From the NCBI GenBank assembly GCA_033060915.1, contig CM065389.1, positions 24,698,501 to 24,762,500 of the forward strand: 64,000 bases of DNA, read 5' to 3'. The notes beneath the pieces are model-generated. The model did not search any database, was not told the origin of the DNA, and worked only from the letters and a program-made list of their open reading frames with translations. Positions 44,735 through 55,039 of this stretch are shown here, piece by piece; positions within the stretch are counted from its first letter, which is position 1; every line of letters begins with the position of its first letter. A program made the position numbers and the translations under genes. This stretch comes from Euryodendron excelsum (taxonomy: Eukaryota > Streptophyta > Magnoliopsida > Ericales > Pentaphylacaceae).

Positions 44735-46348
44735 TCATTTTCTTTTGGGAGAAGGAGTTTGAGAGAGATCAACTGGATTATCAGCAGTGTTTGTAAATTT
44801 GCTGCTTGAAGGTCTTTGTCTCAGGCCATATTTGTGAGGAGCTACAGAAGACTTTGGAGGAGTTTGGTCAAGAGGATCAGAGGGGTCTGCAGGTGATGGC
44901 TGAGAAGAGGTATGCTCCCTTCCACTGGATCCTTCCAACTCATCAGTACTTGAGTCTTCTGCTACAAATTCTGCTGCTGAAGGGAAGAGTGGCTGGTATT
45001 GGTCTCCCACCAGCTTCTTCATATATTTGCCAATATGCTCAGTGGAAAGAGCAATGTCATTGGCAACTTTCTCTCTGATTTTGGTTCCTTCAGACACAAA
45101 GGCCTTGCTCAATTCTCTTACCTTCTTTTCAACAAAGAATAATCTAGTTGCCCCATTATCAATTTTCTTATCCAATTTAGTGAACATCTCTTCTTGATGC
45201 CTTTTCAAGTCTCTTACCATGCTCATCAAAATACTCATATCTACTGATTGGCCACCTGGAACAATGCTCATTGGAAAAAGTTCCCTTGGAGTAGGAGAAG
45301 AGGCAGGTCTAGAGGGTTCACCACTTTCTGGTATGGCACTGGAAGGTTCACCTCTTTCAGTGGATTCAATTCCAGGAGTCCCACTGTCAATATGTTTCTC
45401 TTTTCTAGGGGTCCAGGTCTTGCTCTGTGGGTTGAAGTGATAGCCCATCCTTGGCAAAGTTTTCTGATTATACTCATCTGAATTAGAATCAGGAGTTCTG
45501 TGCTTTTCACCCCTTAAATCTATCTTGAAGTGTTTAAAAATTTTGGTCAAGAGGATCCCATAGGGTAGGCTAACTTTGGTTCTTGAGGCTTTGACAATGT
45601 GCTCTAAAATAAACTCAGGCAAATCAATTTTAGTGTCTGTCAAATAAGCCCAGAGGAAAAACAATTCCCTTTCAGTGATATAGTCAAACTTTCCACCTTT
45701 AGGAATGAGAATGTGACAAATAAAGTGATGCACCAATCTCAGTTCCAAAGGCAAGTCATTGGCCATGGGTTGGAATGAATCATCAGTAATTTCCTTTCCC
45801 AGTAAAGCAGATAAAGCAGTCTTTCTACTAACATCTTTCTTGTCCATTTGCCCACCACTACCAATTTTTAAAATTTGACAAATCACTCCTTTAGTGAGGG
45901 TAATGGTTTCACCCTTCACATAACTAATCACATTTACTTCTCCAGTTTCCTTTTCTACATGGGCATAGAATTGTCCAACAATTTCAGGATATACATCATC
46001 CTTTAACAAAGTAATAGATTTCCAACCAAGAGCTTCAAATTTTGGTTCAAAAGCAAACTTCTCTTTAGCAAAGAAAGCATAATCTATCCATCTTCCATTT
46101 AAAATGACTCTAGAAGAGAAAATTTTCTCATACTTATCTTGATTTGATTTCTTCTCAAAGTAAATGGTGTTGTCGAGAAATACATCTTCCTCCTCCTCAG
46201 TTTGCTTCCCTTTTCTCCTCTTTGAAAGCTTAGAAGAGTCCCCTTTAGTCTTCCTCTTCGTTCCTCTCTTGGATATGGGAGTCGGCTCTTTTAGGGCTTT
46301 CTTGCCTTTCTTCGATGGAGCAGATTTAGGAGCCATGGAAGGTTGCAA
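44735..46348 (-). CDS. Extra ORF after pol: plant-transposon-protein-like, coiled coil
   Basis: A frame of 537 codons on the same strand as gag-pol, in the position where Sireviruses carry an env-like gene. The better start is the second Met (46336), in ATGG context. The N-terminus is highly basic (residues 8-50, several KR clusters, likely nuclear), followed by EEEED. Residues about 60-300 resemble the putative plant transposon protein domain (PF20167 type), with LGW, a VYPEIVGQFYA block and an ITLTKGVICQIL block. A Pro/Ser-rich linker (310-360) follows, then a helical, probably coiled-coil segment (370-455) and a Ser/Pro tail. No signal peptide or membrane segment is seen, so it is not an obvious envelope protein. 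Function unknown. Confidence 0.75.
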   Translation of the reverse strand: MQPSMAPKSAPSKKGKKALKEPTPISKRGTKRKTKGDSSKLSKRRKGKQTEEEEDVFLDNTIYFEKKSNQDKYEKIFSSRVILNGRWIDYAFFAKEKFAFEPKFEALGWKSITLLKDDVYPEIVGQFYAHVEKETGEVNVISYVKGETITLTKGVICQILKIGSGGQMDKKDVSRKTALSALLGKEITDDSFQPMANDLPLELRLVHHFICHILIPKGGKFDYITERELFFLWAYLTDTKIDLPEFILEHIVKASRTKVSLPYGILLTKIFKHFKIDLRGEKHRTPDSNSDEYNQKTLPRMGYHFNPQSKTWTPRKEKHIDSGTPGIESTERGEPSSAIPESGEPSRPASSPTPRELFPMSIVPGGQSVDMSILMSMVRDLKRHQEEMFTKLDKKIDNGATRLFFVEKKVRELSKAFVSEGTKIREKVANDIALSTEHIGKYMKKLVGDQYQPLFPSAAEFVAEDSSTDELEGSSGREHTSSQPSPADPSDPLDQTPPKSSVAPHKYGLRQRPSSSKFTNTADNPVDLSQTPSPKRK

Positions 46349-46535
46349 ATGACGGTTGAAGGAAGTTAGAAAGATTCTAGGATGATCAAATATAGGTTGG
46401 GTAAGGATTGAGGGAGAGTTTTTCGGTGGTTGGAAGTGGAGATGGCGGTTGATCGTGAAAGAAGAGAGAAATTTGAAACGTTGGAATGATTTGAATAAAA
46501 CAGGGATGTTACAGTTTTAAAGTGATTTTAACTTA

Positions 46536-46726
46536 AATGAGTCGACTCATGGTTAAAAAGGGTCGACTCTTTTTGAGCGAAGAAAGCTTCCTGAGCTCTC
46601 TGTTCAAATGAGTCGACTCTTTTGCTAGGAGGAGTCGACTCTTTTCGACAGAGGACATGTGAGGCTGATTCCAGAGTCCAGGAGTCGACTCTTTTGGAGC
46701 ATGAGTCGACTCTTTTTCTCCAGAAA
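46536..46726 (-). promoter_or_regulatory. Six further GAGTCGACTC motifs before the extra ORF
   Basis: Six GTCGAC-centred motifs, five with a full GAGTCGACTC core and one GGGTCGACTC, lie between the pol stop (46830) and the extra ORF start (46336). The flanks match those of the LTR: CTCTGTTCAAATGAGTCGAC here and CTCTGTTCGAATGAGTCGG there. The 190 bp downstream on the minus strand is a CT- and CA-rich leader ending CCTTCC ATGG. A TATATATG-like stretch lies upstream at about 46808-46818. This looks like a second promoter module, which is inference. Confidence 0.7.
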
Positions 46727-46829
46727 TGCAAAGATGTCTTTTTAAAAGCCATGAAATGCATCAAACAAGTTTGTAATCAATTTCAAGGATACTTATGCAT
46801 TTATCAAACATATATAAACATCTAAGCAT

Positions 46830-49800
46830 TCAAGATAAAGGGTTGCTCATTCCCAATTCTCTCCTAATCATACAAAACCTATCTTCATTCAAGGGTTTTG
46901 TGAATATATCTGCAAGTTGATGTTCAGTACTCACAAAATCAAGCAAAATGTCACCTTTTTGCACATGATCACGTATAAAATGATGTCTAATCTCAATGTG
47001 CTTTGTGCGAGAGTGTTGGATAGGGTTTTTAGTCAGATTGATGGCACTTGTGTTATCACATCTAACTGGAATATGTTCAAATGTTAAACCAAAGTCTTCT
47101 AATTGATGTTTTATCCAAAGCACTTGTGCACAACAACTTCCGGCTGCAATATACTCAGCCTCGGCTGTAGAAAGTGCAACAGAGTTTTGTTTCTTACTAG
47201 ACCATGAAACAAGCATATTTCCAAGAAATTGACAAGATCCACTAGTACTTTTTCTATCAACTTTGCTACCAGCATAATCAGCATCTGAATAGCCAATTAA
47301 GTTCAAAGATGTGTTTTTAGGATACCACAATCCAAGATTAGGTGTGTGCTTAAGGTATCTAAATATTCGTTTAACAGCAACAACATGTGATTCCTTTGGA
47401 TTAGATTGAAATCGAGCACACAAACATACACTAAACATAATATCAGGCCTACTAGCAGTCAAATAGAGCAATGAGCCTATCATACTTCTATATAGCTTGG
47501 TATCTACCGAAATACCTTTCTCATCACTGTCAAGTTTTGTTGAAGTATTCATAGGAGTGCCCAATGGTTTCGCATTTTCCAGCCCAAACTTCTTGAGTAG
47601 ATCTTTGATGTACTTAGCTTGGTTAATGAAAATTCCTTCCCTTGATTGTTTGATTTGAAGTCCAAGGAAGTAATTGAGCTCACCCATCATGCTCATCTCA
47701 AACTCACCCTGCATACACTTAGCAAATTCTTTGCAAAGCTTTTCATTAGTAGAGCCAAATATAATGTCATCAACATAAATTTGCACAAGCAACATGTTAT
47801 GATTTTTAACCTTTATAAAAAGAGTTGTATCAACCTTACCTCTCGTAAAATCATTTTCGGTTAAAAATTTGCTTAGCCTTTCATACCAGGCCCTTGGAGC
47901 TTGCTTTAAACCATATAATGCTTTAGTAAGTTTGAAAACATGTTCTGGAAATATAGGATTTTCAAAGCCAGGAGGTTGTTCAACATACACCTCTTCAGAA
48001 ATAAAACCATTCAAGAATGCACTCTTCACATCCATTTGATAGAGTTTGAAATTCTTGAAACATGAAAATGCAAGCAACATTCTAATAGCTTCTAATCTAG
48101 CTACAGGTGCATACGTCTCATCAAAATCAATACCTTCTTCTTGACTATAGCCTTGAGCTACAAGTCTAGCCTTGTTTCTAATAATGGTTCCAGATTCATC
48201 TATCTTGTTTCTAAACACCCATTTGGTTCCAATTACAGGATGATCTTTAGGTCTAGGAACAAGATTCCAAACCTTATTCCTTTCAAATTGGTTTAATTCT
48301 TCTTGCATGGCCATAATCCATGACTCATCATTTTCAGCATCTTGAAAACATTTTGGTTCTATTTGTGAAAGGAAAGCAAGATGATTACACACATTTCTAA
48401 GAGATGATCTTGTTCTTACCCCTTGTGATGGATCACCTAGTATTTGCTCTGTTGGATGGTTGTGGACAAATTTCCACTCCTTTGGCAATCCTTCATTCTC
48501 ATTTTGTTGGCTTGAGGAGTCATCTTGATTTCCTTTGTCATGTGGTGAAGCTTCATTTTGAGTTTGATCAATGTTCATCTTATCCAAGTTCTTCTCCACA
48601 TCATCTATATCATCATTCACAGCCTTTCTAGACAAAGAGTTTAGTTCATCAAAAGTAACATGAATTGATTCTTCAACAACTAAGGTTTTCTTATTGTAAA
48701 CTCTATAAGCCTTGCTATGTGAGGAATATCCTAGAAAGATAGCTTCATCAGATTTTGCATCAAATTTACCAAGGTTGTCCTTGTTATTATTTAACACAAA
48801 GCATTTACATCCAAAAGCTCTAAAATATGAAACACTTGGTTTCTTGTTTTTCCAAAGCTCGTATGGGGTTTTATTTAAAAATTTTCTTACCAAAACTCTG
48901 TTTAACACATAGCAAGCTGTGTTAACAGCTTCAGCCCAAAAATATTTTGGCAAATTGTTTTCACAAAGCATTGTTCTCCCCATTTCTTCCAAAGTCCTGT
49001 TTTTCCTTTCAACAACTCCATTTTGTTGAGGAGTTCTAGGTGCTGAAAAGTTATGTTCAAAACCATTTTCATCACAATATGTTTCAAAAGGTTTGCAATC
49101 AAACTCACCACCATGGTCAGTCCTAATTGCTGTGATTGTAAATCCTTTTTCGTTTTGAACCCTTTTACAAAATTTGGTAAAGAAAGCAATTGTTTCATCT
49201 TTGTGAGCTAGAAAGAATGTCCATGTAAACCTTGAGTAATCATCAACAATGACAAGAGCATATTGTTTGCCAGCTAAGCTTAGAGTTCTAGTTGGTCCAA
49301 ACAAATCCATATGCAATAGTTGAAGTGGTCTAGAAGTAGAGAGCATGTTGGTAGATTTAAAAGATACTCTGGTTTGTTTTCCCATTTGACATGCATCACA
49401 AGTTTTGTCTTTTTCAAAATTAAGTTTGGGAAGACCATTTACTAACTCATTTTTAGAAATTTTTGAAATAATACTCATACTAATATGGCCAAGCCTTCTA
49501 TGCCACAACCAACTATCCTCTTTGCTCACAGCAGCAAGGCATTTGATCTTACAAGAAGATAATTCATTTAAGTTGAAAGTGTAAATATTGCCTTGTCTTT
49601 GGCCAGTCAATATGATCTTGTTATCATTTATGTTTACTACATTACATTTAGATGATTCAAACACTACTTTGCAACCTTTGTCACACAATTGACTAATGCT
49701 TAACAGGTTGTGTTTAAGTCCTTTAACAAGTAGAACATTCTCAATAGAAGTTGAAGAATTTTTACCAATACTACCTATACCGATGATCTTGCCTTTGCTA

Positions 49801-50198
49801 TTATCTCCAAAAGTGACCAATCCTCCATCTTTTGGTGTGAGAGAAGTGAATTGAGTTTCATCTCCAGTCATATGTCTTGAACAGCCACTGTCCAAGTACC
49901 ATTGATCCTTTTTGGAGTTGGCTTGAAGACACACCTCTGTTTCTTCTTCATGTGCCATAAGACATAGGTTGGCTACTTCATGAGTTTCAGATTCATCTAA
50001 GCTTGAATCCTCACTGTCACTCCATGTTGCAGCTAGAGCCTTCTTCCCTCTTTCTTTCTTTCCTTTCTTTTTCAGCTGAGGACACTCATTTCTCATGTGT
50101 CCTGGCTTTTTGCATTCGTAGCATATGATGGTAGAATCCTTGTTGTTGGATTCACCTTTTGCTTCAATCTTCTTTCCTCCCTTCCACCTTCTTCTCAT
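46830..50198 (-). CDS. pol: Copia pol polyprotein (protease, integrase, RT, RNase H)
   Basis: One open frame of 1122 codons. In order: CCHC zinc knuckle with C26, C29, H34 and C39; aspartic protease with D103-S104-G105; integrase zinc finger H233, H238, C267 and C270; integrase core D298, D361 and E397 with 35 residues between the last two; reverse transcriptase with YVDD at 808-811; RNase H with D972, E1013 and D1048. All catalytic residues are present and no stop interrupts the frame. It copies the RNA into DNA and inserts it in the nucleus. The ORF opens mid-gag because of the frameshift at about 50333, so its own first Met is not the true start. After its stop, 480 bp separate it from the extra ORF. 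Confidence 0.95.
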   Translation of the reverse strand: MRRRWKGGKKIEAKGESNNKDSTIICYECKKPGHMRNECPQLKKKGKKERGKKALAATWSDSEDSSLDESETHEVANLCLMAHEEETEVCLQANSKKDQWYLDSGCSRHMTGDETQFTSLTPKDGGLVTFGDNSKGKIIGIGSIGKNSSTSIENVLLVKGLKHNLLSISQLCDKGCKVVFESSKCNVVNINDNKIILTGQRQGNIYTFNLNELSSCKIKCLAAVSKEDSWLWHRRLGHISMSIISKISKNELVNGLPKLNFEKDKTCDACQMGKQTRVSFKSTNMLSTSRPLQLLHMDLFGPTRTLSLAGKQYALVIVDDYSRFTWTFFLAHKDETIAFFTKFCKRVQNEKGFTITAIRTDHGGEFDCKPFETYCDENGFEHNFSAPRTPQQNGVVERKNRTLEEMGRTMLCENNLPKYFWAEAVNTACYVLNRVLVRKFLNKTPYELWKNKKPSVSYFRAFGCKCFVLNNNKDNLGKFDAKSDEAIFLGYSSHSKAYRVYNKKTLVVEESIHVTFDELNSLSRKAVNDDIDDVEKNLDKMNIDQTQNEASPHDKGNQDDSSSQQNENEGLPKEWKFVHNHPTEQILGDPSQGVRTRSSLRNVCNHLAFLSQIEPKCFQDAENDESWIMAMQEELNQFERNKVWNLVPRPKDHPVIGTKWVFRNKIDESGTIIRNKARLVAQGYSQEEGIDFDETYAPVARLEAIRMLLAFSCFKNFKLYQMDVKSAFLNGFISEEVYVEQPPGFENPIFPEHVFKLTKALYGLKQAPRAWYERLSKFLTENDFTRGKVDTTLFIKVKNHNMLLVQIYVDDIIFGSTNEKLCKEFAKCMQGEFEMSMMGELNYFLGLQIKQSREGIFINQAKYIKDLLKKFGLENAKPLGTPMNTSTKLDSDEKGISVDTKLYRSMIGSLLYLTASRPDIMFSVCLCARFQSNPKESHVVAVKRIFRYLKHTPNLGLWYPKNTSLNLIGYSDADYAGSKVDRKSTSGSCQFLGNMLVSWSSKKQNSVALSTAEAEYIAAGSCCAQVLWIKHQLEDFGLTFEHIPVRCDNTSAINLTKNPIQHSRTKHIEIRHHFIRDHVQKGDILLDFVSTEHQLADIFTKPLNEDRFCMIRRELGMSNPLS

Positions 50199-50986
50199 GA
50201 ATCTCTTGAATTTTCTTGTGATGAGAGCAAGATCTTCCTCATCTTCTTCTTCACTTTCAGATTCATTTTCTGATGTGGTGGTCTTGAATGCAACCGACTT
50301 CTTTTTCTTGTCCTCTCCTTCTTGAGCATTCTGTTTCGGGTTAGCTCATAAGTCATAAGAGAGCCAAGAAGTTCTTCAAGAGGTAGAATGTTGAGGTCTT
50401 TAGCTTCTTGAATGGCTGTCACCTTTGCTTCCCATGTCTTTGGCAGTGATCTTAAGATTTTTCTCACCTGTTCACTGTTAGGATACACTTTTCCAAGAGA
50501 CTTTAAGCCATTTACAATGTCAGTAAATCTGGTGAACATCTCAGTTATAGACTCATCAGATTTCATTCTAAATAATTCATAGTTATGCACAAGAATGTTA
50601 ATTTTTGACTCCTTGACCTGATTTGTTCCTTCATGAGTTACTTCAAGTCTGTCCCAAATTTCTTTGGCAGATTCACAGGTAGAAATTCTATTGAACTCAT
50701 TTGGATCTAATGCACAATATAAGATATTCATAGCCTTAGCATTAGATTGCATAAGCTTCATGTCATTCTCATCCCATTCATTTTCAGGTTTGGGGATAAC
50801 TTCTCTTTCAATAACTTTGCTGGGAGTTTTAGGACCATTAACGATAATCATCCATAACTCATAATCAACGGATTGAATATAAATCCTCATTCTATTCTTC
50901 CAATAGTTGTAGTTTATACCATTAAACATTGGAGGTCTATTAGTGGATTGACCCTCACCTAGAGAGCTTCCAAACATGGTTGCCAT
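50195..50986 (-). CDS. gag: Copia gag polyprotein, N-terminal frame
   Basis: A frame of 263 codons starting ATGGCAACCATG at 50986. It has the retrotransposon gag domain of the copia type: [20 protein letters not shown] near residue 20-40, then [20 protein letters not shown] and [20 protein letters not shown]. It forms the virus-like particle that packages the RNA. The natural reading continues through an acidic linker and zinc knuckle in the pol frame. A one-base deletion in a short homopolymer around 50333-50335 throws this frame off, and the last 40 or so codons are out of frame. The gag and pol frames overlap by a few bases at 50195-50198. Since the LTRs are nearly identical the shift is very recent, or is a sequencing error. 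Confidence 0.88.
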   Translation of the reverse strand: MATMFGSSLGEGQSTNRPPMFNGINYNYWKNRMRIYIQSVDYELWMIIVNGPKTPSKVIEREVIPKPENEWDENDMKLMQSNAKAMNILYCALDPNEFNRISTCESAKEIWDRLEVTHEGTNQVKESKINILVHNYELFRMKSDESITEMFTRFTDIVNGLKSLGKVYPNSEQVRKILRSLPKTWEAKVTAIQEAKDLNILPLEELLGSLMTYELTRNRMLKKERTRKRSRLHSRPPHQKMNLKVKKKMRKILLSSQENSRDS

Positions 50987-51028
50987 GGATCAACTCTAAG
51001 GATGTTAAGCCTTTAAACTAGAGTACTA

Positions 51029-51040
51029 GCTCTGATACCA
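51029..51040 (-). promoter_or_regulatory. Primer-binding site, initiator methionine tRNA
   Basis: TGGTATCAGAGC on the minus strand begins two bases after the 5' LTR. It is the standard site complementary to the 3' end of plant initiator-Met tRNA used by copia elements. Confidence 0.92.
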
Positions 51041-51042
51041 AT

Positions 51043-52713
51043 TGTTGGCCCAAGTAGGCAACCCAAGAGGGGGGGTGAATTGGGTTTTATAGAATTTTTA
51101 ACAAGAGTTTCAACTAAAAAATCGTTTATGGATTTTAGTAACAAATAATCAAAGTATATGTATCAAGCAAATGAAGTGTACATTAGAGCAAGTATTTGCA
51201 AGCATGCATAATAAGCAAGTAAGCAAAACAGAGGCAGAAGAAATATGCACCAGATTTATAGAGGTTCGGCCAACCTTGCCTACGTCCTCTCTTCTTCGAT
51301 CCTTTCGAAGGAATTCCACTATGCAATACACCTTACACAGCCGCTGGTTGTGCCACGAGTGCCCAGCTCACTCTTTACAAAAGCTTCTTCCCAAGCTTTC
51401 AAAACCCAAGAGATTTTGTCCAAGCTTCTCTTAAACTTACAAGTGTTTTTCCCAAGAACACTTAAACTTACAAGGTTACAAACCCTCCCAAACAAGAATG
51501 AATGAAGATTATACAAAGAGTGACTCTCCTAGTGAGTATACAAATGAATACAACTCAATGGATAACTTTAAACACTCAGCAAGAATATGTAACAGTTAGG
51601 TGCAGGTGATTTTTAGCTTTGAAGCACTTGATATGAATGGTATAATTGCTCTTTCTTTTTTCTTTGAAGCTGTATATATCTCATATATATAGGTATGGAT
51701 CGATTCTAGCCGTTGGAGAAGTATGGGAGAAGATTTGGTTGTGTTTGTGCCCATACCGTCTGTCAGAAAACTAGCCGTTAGAGTCTAGGAGTCGACTCTT
51801 TTCTCAATGAGTCGACTCTTTTTGCATTTCAGCAGATTTTTCAAGTTTCTGTCCAAATGAGTCGACTCTTTTGTCCTAGGAGTCGACTCTTTTCAGCAGT
51901 CTGCAGAATTGTTTGTTCTCTGTTGCAATGAGTCGACTCTTTTTGGCCAGGAGTCGACTCTTTTAAGCTTCCAGCAGAATTCCAAGGCTCTGTTCGAATG
52001 AGTCGGCTCTTTTAACTTGAGGAGTCGACCCTTTTTTCCAAAAACCCATATTTTTGTAACTTTTCTTCATTCTTTTTCAAAGCTTCCAATCTCTTCAAGG
52101 ATCATCTAAATAGGCTTTTTAAAGCTTGCAAACACTTCTTCAAGATTAGATGACTCCAAGAACATCTTCAATCCATTCAAGGTGAGTTTTCTTCATTTTC
52201 ATCACTTGTAGAGCTCTTCCATTATCATAGCTTCATCTATTGATTCAAGTCTTCTTCAATATCTTCAAGAGAGCTTCCATGACTTAGAATCTTCATTTCT
52301 TCAAACAACATGGCTTTTCCATGGACTTCAACAACTCAAGAAAGCTTTACAAATCTTGTGATTCCTTCCATGTCTTCAAGACATCTTTACATCTTCTAAG
52401 AAAGCTTCCATATTTTGAGTTGGTATCTTTTTCTTCCATTCTTGCAAGATATCTTCAAGTACTCAAAGTCTTCAATCTTTTAAATCAATACTTTGATCAT
52501 TTTCATTCTTCTTCTTTGATATCCATCATCTTCATTCTCTTGTAACATCACCATTGTAGAATACATCACTCCATCATGCTTTTTATCATAAATCCTCTAT
52601 TATGATAAGCTTCAAGTCAAGATCTAATTAATAATTCATCTGCACACTAAGTAGAATTATTAGATCATTTAACCATGTTTTGTTATCATCAAAATCAAGG
52701 CATTGACTCAACA
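51043..52713 (-). repeat. Copia 5' LTR (1671 bp)
   Basis: On the minus strand it opens TGTTGAGTCAATGCC and closes TTGGGCCAACA. It contains the GAGTCGACTC cluster (51789-52037) and then, downstream on the minus strand, a TATA-rich segment at about 51674-51693. The sequence matches the other LTR over its length, with one extra T in a run near 52030-52036. Confidence 0.93.
51789..52037 (-). promoter_or_regulatory. Same eight-palindrome cluster in 5' LTR
   Basis: This copy matches 42824-43071 unit for unit, apart from the one extra T after the last motif. As part of the 5' LTR it is the copy placed to control transcription of the element. Confidence 0.85.
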
Positions 52714-54000
52714 ATCCTATCTTCCCTTTAGGAAACCGAATCAAATCTCCCCAATTAGGAAACTAGATCCTATCCTCCGTTTTTGGAAATAAAATCCAAC
52801 CTTTCTCTTTTAGAAACTAAATCCAATCCCCTCCTAATCCCAAACCTTTCCTAATTCAATTCCTTCCTAAACCATAAGTTTCCTAAACCTAAACTTCAAA
52901 TCTTTCCTTAAGTTTCAAAATCCAAATTTTTCCTAAATTCGAATCCTTCTTAGACTTTCACTTTCCTGAATCTTAAGTTTCCAAAACTTGAACATAAAAA
53001 TCTTTCCTAATTCAACCCTTTCCTAATTCTACCCTTTTCCAAAATCTTTTTCAAATCTAAGTTTTCAAACCTTTCCTAAACTCAAGCCTTTCCTAATTTG
53101 AAGATTTTCTAAAACTCTAAAACTTTCTAAATCCTAAACTTTCTAAATTTCAAATCTTTCTAAAATTCTAAGCTTCCTAAATTCAAAACTTTCTAAATTT
53201 GAAACTTTCTTAAGTTGAATCTTTCTAAACCTAAAACTTTCTAATTCTAAACTCTCTTAAACTTCAAATCTTTCCAAATCTAAGACTTTTCTAAACTCAA
53301 AACTTTCTTAATTTAAGACTTTCTTAAGTTGAAACTTTCTTAATTCAAACACTTCCTAAGTTGAAAACTTTCCTTTTTCGAACCTTTCCTAAAACGAAAT
53401 TTTTCTTATTTTCAAAACTTCCTTGTTTTCAAAACTTTCCAAATTCAAAACTTCCCTTTTTCAAACATTCCAAAATTCAAAACTTTCTTAATTTGAAACT
53501 TTCCAAATTCTAAACCTTTTTCAAACTAAACTTTTCTTAATTCAAAACATTTCTATATTCAGTATTTTCCTATTTCAAAACTTTCTAAATTTCAAACTTT
53601 CCAATTTTCAAAACTTTCCAATTTCCAAACTTTCTTAAATTCCAAACTTTCCAAAAATGAAACTTTCCTAATTTCAAAACTTTCCTAAAATGAAAACTTT
53701 CCTAATTTCGAAACCTTCCAAAAATGACACTTTCCTAAATCGAGCATTTCATAATTCAAACATTTCCTAAATCCAACCTTTCCTAATCTCCTAAACCTTC
53801 CTAGTCGAGTCAAGCTTTTCCTAAGTCTAGGTTTCCTAAACCTCCATCTTCCCAAAACCAAGTCTTTCCAAAATCTATCTTTTCAGATCAAAGTCCAATC
53901 TTTTCAATTTCAATTTTCAATCTCCTCTTCTAATCTCAAATCAAATTCAAATTTCAATTCAATCTCTATCTTCCAATCCAGTCTCTTTCTTCAAATCAAT
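52714..54000 (+). repeat. Degenerate TTTCCTAAATTCAAAAC-type tract
   Basis: A low-complexity tract of short degenerate units such as AACTTTCCTAAATTC, read within the right part of the long LTR. It holds no gene. A matching tract on the other side of the copia insertion is at 41140-42070. Confidence 0.7.
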
Positions 54001-54868
54001 CTATTTTCAATCGGACTCTTGTCCGAACTACGACTGACCTGATTCCCCCAAAGGGATACGTAGGCAACCTCCATAGGTGCGGTCACAATACTTTTCAAAC
54101 TTTCAATTCCACCCTCATGGGTGTGGTTTCCAAAATCTTTCCAAATTTCAAATTCCAATCAATTTTCAAATTTCAATTTCAAAATTTCTATTTTCAAATT
54201 CCTATTTCCAAGTTTTCAAAGTTTCCAATTTCAATTCCATCTTTTCAAATCTATTTTCAAATCAAATCAATTTCTTTTCAAATCAATTTCTATTTTCCAA
54301 TTCTTTCATCTTGCACTTGCATATCATGCATCATGTTTCTTTTCAAACATTATTTTTCTAAAGTGAATAGGGTTGAACATATGGTAATTAAAGACTCTCA
54401 TAGGTGAATCTAGGGTAGATTGACATGTAGGTACCGAAAGGGCGGGGTAGGGTGATAGCTTAGTGCGTCTTCCCTACACGTAACCAACCTCCGAACCTAG
54501 GATCATTGATTTCAAAGACCAAAAGGAGTCATTTTTCAAAAAAGGGCTAAATGTTTTCCAAAGGTTGCCAAACAACCTGTTTTCTTTAAAAACCCTCTCT
54601 CGAGGAGATATTTTCAAATTGTTTTTTTTTTTTTTTAAAACCCTAAGTGTAGTTTTCGGATTATGCTTAGTTTTTAGGTGACCTAACTCACCTTAATCAA
54701 GTTAGGTGGCGACTCCAAATCTTTTTCAAAAGCCCTTTATTCAAACCAATTTTTCAATTCAAACCTAGTCGCACTCATTCTTCTAGGAGGGTGAGTTCTA
54801 ACGAGAGAGTACAACATTTTTCCCGCTTGTGTGAGTATTTCTCGGGTGCGAAAAATCTGGGCGCGACA

Positions 54869-55039
54869 GGCATCACACCGGTGCCCTTCATTTTTTTCTC
54901 TTCTTAGATTATTGGAGCTGATCGTTGCTGGCTTGGGGACCGACTTACTGCATTATCAGTTGGCGCCGTCTGTGGGAAACGATTGTTTTCCATTTTCATG
55001 GTCATCACCAGGTCTGGCACTTCACGCATCCCCTTACCC
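54869..55039 (+). promoter_or_regulatory. Tat LTR right part, primer-binding region and leader
   Basis: GGCAT (54869-54873) is the second copy of the target duplication. LTR sequence then resumes to about 54952. TTGGCGCCGTCTGTGGGAA begins at 54960, a motif conserved at the start of the internal region of many plant gypsy elements and taken as the primer-binding area. Which tRNA primes was not decided. The gag start codon follows at 55040. Confidence 0.65.

Larger units (their letters stand above)
42078..52713 (-). mobile_element. Young full-length Ty1/copia (Sirevirus-type) element, TSD ATCCT
   Basis: This is a 10636-bp element between perfect ATCCT repeats (42073-42077 and 52714-52718). The LTRs are 42078-43747 and 51043-52713. 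Read on the minus strand the order is LTR, primer site, gag, pol, an extra ORF, a long 3' region with polypurine tracts, and LTR. Integrase before RT marks Ty1/copia. Length, LTR size, an ORF after pol and several polypurine tracts fit the Sirevirus (SIRE/Maximus) lineage. The LTRs look identical except for one T in a homopolymer, so insertion was very recent. Gag and pol are separated by an apparent 1-nt shift. Otherwise all domains are intact. Confidence 0.93.
38458..54868 (+). mobile_element. Very long solo LTR (about 5.8 kb), TSD GGCAT, split by copia
   Basis: It opens TGTAAGCACCCC and ends GGGCGCGACA, with GGCAT on both sides (38453-38457 and 54869-54873). Joining the flanks restores continuous Tat LTR sequence, which proves the insertion. 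Excluding the copia element and one ATCCT copy leaves 5770 bp. No coding region or second LTR is present, so this is a solo LTR. Inside are hairpin-type repeats (38.69-39.45 kb), a 157-bp tandem array (39.52-40.11 kb), palindromes and a TATA box (40.45-40.56 kb), and long tracts rich in TTTTCAAAA and TTTCCTAAA. The segment GGGATACGTAGGCAACCTCC (54053-54072) recalls the 3' part of Tat/Ogre-type LTRs, so the lineage is inferred. Confidence 0.85.

Noticed and set aside
44735..46348. Extra copia ORF as a classical envelope gene
   Set aside because: No signal peptide, transmembrane segment or glycoprotein-like features were seen. A basic N-terminus and coiled coil point to a nuclear or structural protein.
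54077..54407. Frames of 81-96 codons rich in Phe, Asn and Ser
   Set aside because: They come from the TTTCAAATTTCAATT tract of the long LTR.
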